The notes below the pieces were generated by a model. It had not been told where the DNA came from, made no database searches, and saw only the letters and a program-made list of their open reading frames with translations. Positions 5,265-9,988 of a stretch of 9,988 bases of DNA are shown piece by piece. The translations under genes were made by a program, and so were the position numbers. Where the stretch lies: contig CAZVWH010000102.1 in NCBI GenBank assembly GCA_964631175.1, positions 1 to 9,988 of the forward strand, read 5' to 3'. This stretch comes from CAZVWH01 sp964631175 (GTDB lineage Bacteria > Planctomycetota > Phycisphaerae > Sedimentisphaerales > Anaerobacaceae). Position 1 is the first letter of the stretch. Every line of letters begins with the position of its first letter.

Positions 5265-5538
5265 CGTTTATTAAATACTATCATATTGAATTATATATAT
5301 TGCATGTCAACGAAAAAATGAGTGAAAAGGAGGGAATTAGCAAAAATCCGTATATCAACTTAGAACTTTTAAGCTACTACAAAAGTGGCATAAGGTGCCT
5401 TGCTTACATACGTGTTTCATGTACTCGCGGCTAAGAGTCAAAATGTAGGCAAATATTATTTTGTATTGTTTGCTTAGCTTTACAATTTTCTATGGGTTCA
5501 AAACACAAGATACGCTTTGCGTTTCACGAAATACGAAA
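5265..5538. other. Spacer between the kinase gene and the PEP-CTERM cluster
   Basis: No gene is seen. It holds the likely promoter of the PEP-CTERM cluster (5280-5310). Near the kinase stop it has a low-complexity motif, acgctttgcgt followed by cacgaaatacgaaat (about 5511-5540). A related motif in the opposite orientation (tttcgtgcttcgtattt) is near position 69-85. No clear terminator for the kinase gene was found. Confidence 0.5.
5280..5310 (-). promoter_or_regulatory. Probable sigma70-type promoter of the PEP-CTERM cluster
   Basis: On the minus strand a perfect TTGACA (5305-5310) is followed 19 bases later by TATGAT (5280-5285), which matches the -10 consensus at five of six positions. The spacer is longer than the ideal 17 but is very AT-rich. 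It lies just upstream of the AGGAGGAGG at 5245-5253. Confidence 0.55.
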
Positions 5539-7863
5539 TTATTCGTGGGGCAGGGTGATTGATACCATAGTTCCGCTGCCAGGCTGGCTTGATATATCCA
5601 ATGTGCCGTTATTTAATTGGATCAGCCTCGCTGCGTACGCAAGACCCATTCCTCGCTTTCGACCGGCCGGCTTCGCCGAAAAAAATGGATGAATTGCTTT
5701 CCGCAAAGTTTCCTCATCCATTCCACAACCTTCGTCACTAATCTGCAATATTACCAGCTCGTCAACCTCGGTATCAGAGGTAATTGTGATTGGTCCTGTC
5801 TCGTCTGTATATGATTCAAGAGAATTGCTTATGATGTTTGCAATCGCTGATGCAATCTGGGCTGAATCTGCAAAGACATTTTCGACATCCTCGGAAAGAC
5901 GAAGCCGGACGTCAATATTTTCCATATTTGCCTTTTGGCTGGCTAATTGTATGGCTTCATCGAGTATCTGTTTTACATTTGTCTGGGTTGGTTTTGGCTG
6001 GGGCGGCTGGGTAAAGCTCATCAGGTCCTCGATAATTGTGGAGGCTTCGTGGGTGTTTTCATAAATCTGTCTCAAGGATTGTTTCTTTTTTTTGCTGGTT
6101 TCGGCCTCAGCCAGCAACTGTGCTCTGCCGGATATAACCGAGAGTGGATTGTTGAGCTCGTGTGCTATGCCGGATACCATCTCAGCCAGGATGTCCAGGT
6201 TCGCAGAATGGCCAGGACCAGATGTATAGGATTTAGTCTCTGCTTGAGGCGCGGCGGATTTCGAGGGCTCAGGCAAAGTCCGCCTCGGCGGACCGATGAT
6301 CTGGGCAAAACGCTCAGCAAGATGCTCTTGGGCCTGTCTCAATAAGGCCGAACCTAAGATAGCGCCAGCGATGGATGTTACAATCTTGAAATTTTCCTCA
6401 AACAGCTTTATATCAGCCGGCCAGTGGAGCTCAAAAACAATCGCTCCGACCGCTCTGCCGGCTGAAAGCAGCGGCACCAGTTTTGTTTGTCGCCTGTCAA
6501 AGTCAACGTCCAACTGCTCAAACAGCCAATCGGCATAATCGTTAGCGTCTAAAATCGCAAAGCTTTTTGCTATGGTTTCCGGTATCGCTGTTACATCCTC
6601 AGGCACATCCAAGCAGATAGTCTTACTTTGTCCGAGGCCCTGTACAACAACAGCTTCCAGAGATTGCCCCGCTCGTGGCGTGCCCGGGGCAGCCAGATAC
6701 AAACAGACCATACCTGTTTGATAAAATCTTTGCCAGCGAGTAGCAAAGCTCTCTGCTATATCTATGGCTGTGGCAGACGAATTGACACTGAGCAAAAACT
6801 CTGTTGTAAAATCGAGATGGCTCGATGCAGTCTGCAATCGGATATTTTCGACAGATAAATCCATTTGCTTGCGGGCAAACCGGGCGGCAGCAGTATGGAC
6901 AATGTCACAATACTGTGCCGGTGCATCCGGTGAATCCAGGCCCAGTAGATGAGATTTTTCTTTCACTGTTTCGGGCAGCTTTTTAATAATTTGTTGCAGT
7001 TGAGTAATGCTGATTCCCAGTATCTGAGCGGTTTTATCCATCGGCTCGGGCGAATCAAAGCTGCCGGACTGGCCGATGCCGGATTGCCGGGCTATCGAGT
7101 CGGCTGAGCGGACAACTTGAGCTATTCGTGCCTCAGGAAAATGCCAGGAAATTGTTGCAGTGTCACTATGGTGCAGCCAGATGGCAAGGACAATCTGATT
7201 CGGCAGATGCCACTTTTGGGCTAAGTGTTTGCCGAAAGTAGTATGGTCGGCGCCGAGGTGCTGTCGCTCGATAGTGCAGGAGCATTGCTTTGCCGAGCGT
7301 GCCTGTTCAAAAATGCGGGCAAAACTTTTCGGCATCGACTCTTCGAGCGCGAGTTTTCCGATGTCGTGCAGCAGAGCTGCACAGTAAGCTATGTCCGGGT
7401 CCACTTGCGGTAATGTTATTTCTGCAATGTCTCTGGCGCAGCAGGCCGCGGCAAGACTGTGAAGCAGAAGCTCTTTTCTTAGCGAGATTCTTTGCGCCTC
7501 AGAAAAGCCGGTTTCAGCAATCGGCAGGACTTTAATGGATAAAAGGGTATTACGAACCTCATCCGCCGGCAGCCTGTCAAGGACATAGCGAAGTGAAAAC
7601 TTCTCAGAGGGCAGGCTGATCTGCCTCGGCGGACCGCTGAGCGAGAGTATCTTGGTTGCAAGAACGGGTTCTGATTCTATGATATCTGCTAAAGCTGCCG
7701 GGGAAAATTGACCTTCTGCGAGCTTGGGAAAGTATCGTATGGCAACACAAGGAAGGGTCGAGAGCGAATCAAGCCTACCAATCGCAAGCTCCACTTGCTG
7801 AGCAACAGATGAATCTGCGTTCTTTTGCTGCATATAATCGTCCTTGCCTTTTAGAATTGGCAT
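5539..7863 (-). CDS. HDOD-GAF sensor histidine kinase
   Basis: This 774-residue cytosolic protein has three parts. Residues about 25-260 form an HDOD domain, with LLHDIGKLAL at 164-173 keeping an HD pair (His166, Asp167). Residues about 345-510 look like a GAF sensor domain. Residues 555-774 are a histidine kinase core: H box GIAHELNNPL with phospho-acceptor His568, N box NIISNSLES (676-684), G1 DEGCGM (710-715), F box HPFF (725-728), G2 RGMGLAY (737-743) and G3 GSGT (762-765). No transmembrane segment is seen, so it senses an internal signal. The ATG at 7863 has no binding site; the in-frame ATG at 7833 (residue 11) has AAGGA seven bases upstream and may be the true start. Two copies of a GC palindrome lie inside the gene, encoding GPPR at about 77-79 and 524-527. 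The response regulator just upstream on the same strand is the likely partner. The signal is unknown. Confidence 0.93.
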   Translation of the reverse strand: MPILKGKDDYMQQKNADSSVAQQVELAIGRLDSLSTLPCVAIRYFPKLAEGQFSPAALADIIESEPVLATKILSLSGPPRQISLPSEKFSLRYVLDRLPADEVRNTLLSIKVLPIAETGFSEAQRISLRKELLLHSLAAACCARDIAEITLPQVDPDIAYCAALLHDIGKLALEESMPKSFARIFEQARSAKQCSCTIERQHLGADHTTFGKHLAQKWHLPNQIVLAIWLHHSDTATISWHFPEARIAQVVRSADSIARQSGIGQSGSFDSPEPMDKTAQILGISITQLQQIIKKLPETVKEKSHLLGLDSPDAPAQYCDIVHTAAARFARKQMDLSVENIRLQTASSHLDFTTEFLLSVNSSATAIDIAESFATRWQRFYQTGMVCLYLAAPGTPRAGQSLEAVVVQGLGQSKTICLDVPEDVTAIPETIAKSFAILDANDYADWLFEQLDVDFDRRQTKLVPLLSAGRAVGAIVFELHWPADIKLFEENFKIVTSIAGAILGSALLRQAQEHLAERFAQIIGPPRRTLPEPSKSAAPQAETKSYTSGPGHSANLDILAEMVSGIAHELNNPLSVISGRAQLLAEAETSKKKKQSLRQIYENTHEASTIIEDLMSFTQPPQPKPTQTNVKQILDEAIQLASQKANMENIDVRLRLSEDVENVFADSAQIASAIANIISNSLESYTDETGPITITSDTEVDELVILQISDEGCGMDEETLRKAIHPFFSAKPAGRKRGMGLAYAARLIQLNNGTLDISSQPGSGTMVSITLPHE
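6278..6293. repeat. GC palindrome inside the kinase gene (GAF to HisKA linker)
   Basis: The sequence gtccgcctcggcggac has perfect 7-bp arms around a 2-base centre. It encodes Gly-Pro-Pro-Arg-Arg in the linker between the GAF and dimerisation domains. It is one of five copies of the same motif in the window. Confidence 0.85.
7618..7635. repeat. GC palindrome copy inside the HDOD domain
   Basis: The core tgcctcggcggacc matches the other copies but one arm has changed. It is read in the same frame as the copy at 6278 and gives SGPPRQ inside the HDOD domain, at a place where relatives are expected to have a conserved helical stretch. Confidence 0.7.
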
Positions 7864-8029
7864 GATACATTACTACAGCGCAACTTAGATTGTAAAAAAT
7901 CCGCAATAAAGCCGTCCCCTCGGCCATGTTACCTTCGGCTACGCTAAGGACAGGCGGGGCAGGCTTGCCCGGCTGCGGCTCGGCACTTCGCCAAGACGAG
8001 AACCGGGTCGAAGGATTGCCGTGCTTCGG

Positions 8030-8043
8030 TCCGCCTCAGCGGA
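8030..8043. repeat. GC palindrome copy in the RR-kinase spacer
   Basis: The sequence tccgcctcagcgga belongs to the same dispersed motif as the copies at 216-228, 6278-6293, 7618-7635 and 9108-9123. One position differs from the copy in the kinase gene. Confidence 0.8.
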
Positions 8044-8049
8044 ACGAGC

Positions 8050-8114
8050 GGGGCTAAATATTGGCTGTATTTAGCCCCCCAGTTTATCGTTAAGATGCCT
8101 TACGGCACTGGGGG
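8050..8114. promoter_or_regulatory. Two overlapping hairpins, possible terminator or RNA switch
   Basis: The first has perfect 11-bp arms ggggctaaata (8050-8060) and tatttagcccc (8068-8078). The second pairs cccccagt (8076-8083) with actggggg (8107-8114) and encloses a small stem tgcc-ttac-ggca (8093-8104), whose minus-strand loop is GTAA. The two compete for bases 8076-8078. They lie about 75-140 bases beyond the stop of the response regulator on the minus strand. The plus strand has tttaaaaaaac after the second stem; the minus strand has no T-run after the first. Confidence 0.6.
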
Positions 8115-8187
8115 TTTAAAAAAACTAAAAGTTTAAAAAGTAAAAGTTTTGACCAGCACTCGAAAAGGCGCGTGTGGTTTGAGCATA

Positions 8188-8754
8188 TTATTTCATCTTT
8201 AATACATCGGTAACCTTACCAATAAGCTCATCAACATTGAACGGTTTTCTCATAAAACCTTCGGCTCCCGATTTTAGCAGTTGTTCGATTTCATCCTGCT
8301 TTACCACGCCGCTTACAATGATAATTCTGGTGTTCTCGAACGAGGAGTTTTTTCTAATGGTCTGGCATACAACATTGCCGTTGACATCGGGCAGCATGTA
8401 GTCGAGTAATATCAGGTCAGGTCGGAATTGCTGAGTAAATAATCCGGCTTCGTAACCGCTTGATGCGGTTTTAATCTCGAACCTTCCGTCCCGCGACAAA
8501 ACCTCGGCTATAAGCTCGATTATTTCGGGGTCGTCATCAACTACAAGGACCTTCTTTTTGCCGGACTCAACCTGGTCCAATGGGATATGGTTCTCTTTCA
8601 TAAATTTGATCAGATTTAGGCGTGGAATCCTGCGGAATTTTGAGCCCGGAACTCGGAATCCTTCCAGCCGACCAGAGTCGAAACAGCGAATTATTGTTTG
8701 TTGACTTACTCTACAAATTTCGGCAGCTTCGCCGGTCGTAAATAAATCCTTCAT
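8188..8754 (-). CDS. HTH-receiver response regulator (excisionase-type HTH, then REC)
   Basis: The 188-residue product has an unusual order. Residues 1-60 are an excisionase/MerR-type winged HTH (FTTGEAAEICRVSQQTIIRC, then GRLEGFRVPGSKFRRIPR). Residues 67-188 are a CheY-like receiver: acidic Asp73-75, phospho-acceptor Asp118 in LLDYMLPDVNG, Ser148 in IIIVSG, and Lys170 in MRKPF. Most response regulators have the DNA-binding part after the receiver. It is expected to bind DNA when phosphorylated, probably by the HDOD-GAF kinase encoded next on the same strand 324 bases away. The start ATG has AAGGAAGG upstream. A good promoter lies at 8820-8848. The divergent RND gene shares the upstream region and could be a target, but no binding site is proven. 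Confidence 0.93.
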   Translation of the reverse strand: MKDLFTTGEAAEICRVSQQTIIRCFDSGRLEGFRVPGSKFRRIPRLNLIKFMKENHIPLDQVESGKKKVLVVDDDPEIIELIAEVLSRDGRFEIKTASSGYEAGLFTQQFRPDLILLDYMLPDVNGNVVCQTIRKNSSFENTRIIIVSGVVKQDEIEQLLKSGAEGFMRKPFNVDELIGKVTDVLKMK

Positions 8755-8819
8755 TATCCAACCCTTCCTTTTTAGCCAACTCCTTTTGATACAAGGCTGC
8801 CATATTGCCTTTTTGGCCT

Positions 8820-8848
8820 AATTTAGCTATAAGGTTTTTGCCTGTCAA
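8820..8848 (-). promoter_or_regulatory. Sigma70-type promoter of the response regulator
   Basis: On the minus strand a perfect TTGACA (8843-8848) is followed by a 17-base spacer and TAAATT (8820-8825), four of six matches to the -10 consensus. The leader would be about 55-60 bases. One of the tttagctat words overlaps the -10 and spacer, where a regulator could act. Confidence 0.6.
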
Positions 8849-9107
8849 GAATAAAAAAGCGAAATTTCCCATTTTAGCTATGAGATGCTATTTACTATCA
8901 GCCTTTGTGCAAATCAGAATGGAGTCAAACAGGGGAAATCAGACAGATGTGGCTATACAAAAAAAGATTGCGCAAAGTCTTAATAACACAAAAAAGGCGG
9001 AATGTCTGGAGATTCATTGCAATTGTTTGTGGCTATAAGTCGTAGCCGTCTGCAAGATTTGGGAAATAGTTGAAATTTGAGTGTATTTTTGGATACTTAG
9101 AAGCATA

Positions 9108-9123
9108 ATCCGCCGAGGCGGAT
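9108..9123. repeat. GC palindrome copy upstream of the RND gene
   Basis: The sequence atccgccgaggcggat has perfect 7-bp arms around the centre ga. It is the same motif as the other copies but in the opposite orientation. It lies about 95 bases before the RND start. Confidence 0.8.
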
Positions 9124-9218
9124 CCGATTCTTGAGGTAAGTTGCGAGTTGATTGAGTGAGAATCCCACAGTAAACATTGTATATTAGTGTTTCTGTCTAT
9201 ATGGGAGTGACATATAAA

Positions 9219-9988
9219 ATGGATTTCAGAAACAAAATTATAGACTATTCTGTAAAACACTACAGATTAGTCACCATAATAATGGTGCTATTTACCCTGG
9301 CCCTGGGGGCACTAATACCAAAGATTTTGGTCGATACCGATCCTGAAAATATGCTCTCTGAAGATGAGCCCGTCAGAGTCTTTCATAACAGAACCAAGAA
9401 GGACTTTTCCTTGAGCGATATTGTCGTGCTTGGCGTCGTCAACAATGAAGATCCAAACGGCGTCTTTAACGTCTCTTCGCTAACCAAGATTTATCAATTG
9501 ACCAAATACGCAAAGACCCGGCACAGTAAACATGACCCGAACGAGCGAGTTTTGGAAGTGGACATTTTAGCACCTTCACTCATTGACCACATCGGTCAGG
9601 GCGAACCCGGCGTAGTAAAATTCGAGTGGCTTATGCACAGGCCGCCTGAGACGGACGTCGAGGCTCTGAGAATTCGCGATAAGGCTATGTCTAATCCGCT
9701 ATTGTACGGCACGGTTGTCTCCGAAGACGGCAAGGCGCTTTGTATCTATATTCCGCTGACGAGCAAGGACATTAGTCACGAGCTATACACCGATTTGTCT
9801 AAACAGATTGCTCTGCTCGAAGGTGACGAGCAGTACCATATTACAGGTCTGCCGGTTGCTGAAGATACATTCGGCTACGAGATGTTTGTTCAGATGGCGA
9901 TATCGGCACCATTGGCAATGCTTACGATATTTATTTTGATGCTTATACTTTTCCGCAAGTTAGTGCTGATTATATCGCCGATGATAGT
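9219..9988 (+). CDS. RND-family transporter (HAE3/MMPL type), N-terminal part
   Basis: The gene runs off the right end; 256 residues are visible of a protein that is usually 750-900 long. Residues 16-38 form the first transmembrane helix (VTIIMVLFTLALGALIPK), followed by the typical periplasmic opening DTDPENMLSEDEPVR and FHNRTKKDFSLSDIVVLGV. The periplasmic loop continues to about 215, and a second helix starts with the conserved TGLPVAEDTFGYEMF at 209-223 then QMAISAPLAMLTIFIL. These features place it in the hydrophobe/amphiphile efflux-3 group of RND permeases, inner-membrane pumps driven by the proton gradient that move lipids or other hydrophobic compounds. The substrate is not predictable. 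The start at 9219 has GGGAG eleven bases upstream; an in-frame ATG at 9201 overlaps that site and is less likely. It is divergent from the response regulator. Confidence 0.92.
   Translation, partial: MDFRNKIIDYSVKHYRLVTIIMVLFTLALGALIPKILVDTDPENMLSEDEPVRVFHNRTKKDFSLSDIVVLGVVNNEDPNGVFNVSSLTKIYQLTKYAKTRHSKHDPNERVLEVDILAPSLIDHIGQGEPGVVKFEWLMHRPPETDVEALRIRDKAMSNPLLYGTVVSEDGKALCIYIPLTSKDISHELYTDLSKQIALLEGDEQYHITGLPVAEDTFGYEMFVQMAISAPLAMLTIFILMLILFRKLVLIISPMI

Larger units (their letters stand above)
7864..8187. other. Structured spacer between response regulator and kinase
   Basis: There is no gene. It is unusually GC-rich from about 7910 to 8055, including one GC palindrome copy (8030-8043), then has two overlapping hairpins (8050-8114) and an A-rich tract (8115-8150) with the repeated phrase taaaagttt. 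On the minus strand, TTTACA (7891-7896) and TAATGT (7867-7872), 18 bases apart, are a weak candidate promoter for the kinase. Confidence 0.5.
8755..9218. other. Divergent intergenic region between response regulator and RND gene
   Basis: No gene is seen over 464 bases. It contains the response regulator promoter, two similar words tttagctataag and tttagctatgag (about 8822-8833 and 8874-8885) in direct orientation 52 bases apart, and a GC palindrome copy at 9108-9123. No clear promoter for the RND gene could be picked; TATATT at 9180-9185 lacks a matching -35. Confidence 0.55.

Noticed and set aside
5947..6345. Plus-strand ORF of 132 codons
   Set aside because: It lies wholly inside the kinase gene on the other strand and has no domain features; the kinase reading is beyond doubt.
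8050..8114. A cyclic di-GMP or other known riboswitch
   Set aside because: The conserved core bases of the known classes are not present; only the stem arrangement is suggestive, and it lies between genes rather than in a clear leader.
9201..9218. Upstream in-frame ATG for the RND gene
   Set aside because: It overlaps the probable ribosome binding site of the ATG at 9219 and has no binding site of its own.
1..9988. tRNA genes, CRISPR array, insertion sequences
   Set aside because: I found no cloverleaf, no regularly spaced direct repeats with spacers, and no transposase or integrase motifs on either strand.

Overview
This window looks like a piece of a planctomycete genome, most likely class Phycisphaerae. 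The main reasons are three neighbouring genes whose products end in a PEP-CTERM-like tail (Pro-rich turn, hydrophobic helix, Arg cluster, final Thr-Leu), a response regulator with an excisionase-type HTH placed before the receiver domain, an HDOD-GAF-histidine kinase, and long spacers packed with small inverted repeats. The assignment is by protein style only; no rRNA or other phylogenetic marker is present. No tRNA, rRNA, CRISPR array, transposase or integrase was seen.

Layout. 1-367: non-coding, with a period-15 imperfect tandem repeat and hairpins. 368-1198 (-): small GAF-like protein with a duplicated 18-residue insert. 1199-1638: structured spacer holding an imperfect ~100-bp palindromic element. 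1639-1986 (-): short Rrf2-family regulator without Fe-S cysteines. 1987-2720: gene-poor spacer with many short palindromes and a strong orphan + strand terminator at 2605-2644. 2721-2905 (-): decayed 3' end of a histidine kinase, clearly related to the intact kinase 2.8 kb away. 2927-3867 (-): terminator and a frameshifted PEP-CTERM gene. 3962-4702 (-): the one intact PEP-CTERM gene. 4798-5264 (-): a third PEP-CTERM gene that has lost its signal peptide and carries a frameshift. 5539-7863 (-): 774-residue HDOD-GAF-HisKA-HATPase kinase. 7864-8187: spacer with two overlapping perfect hairpins. 8188-8754 (-): HTH-receiver response regulator with a good sigma70-type promoter. 8755-9218: divergent intergenic region. 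9219 to the end (+): start of an HAE3/MMPL-type RND transporter.

How the genes fit together. The response regulator and kinase lie in tandem on the minus strand and probably form one two-component pathway; its targets cannot be read from the sequence. The PEP-CTERM cluster (promoter near 5280-5310, terminator near 2927-2962) would make exported proteins handled by an exosortase encoded elsewhere, but only one of the three copies is intact.

The most unusual feature is repeat invasion of genes. A short GC palindrome (consensus tccgcctcrgcgga) occurs five times; two copies lie inside the kinase gene in the same reading frame, each encoding Gly-Pro-Pro-Arg. A different duplicated segment interrupts the GAF-like protein. 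No complete new defence or mobile system was found.
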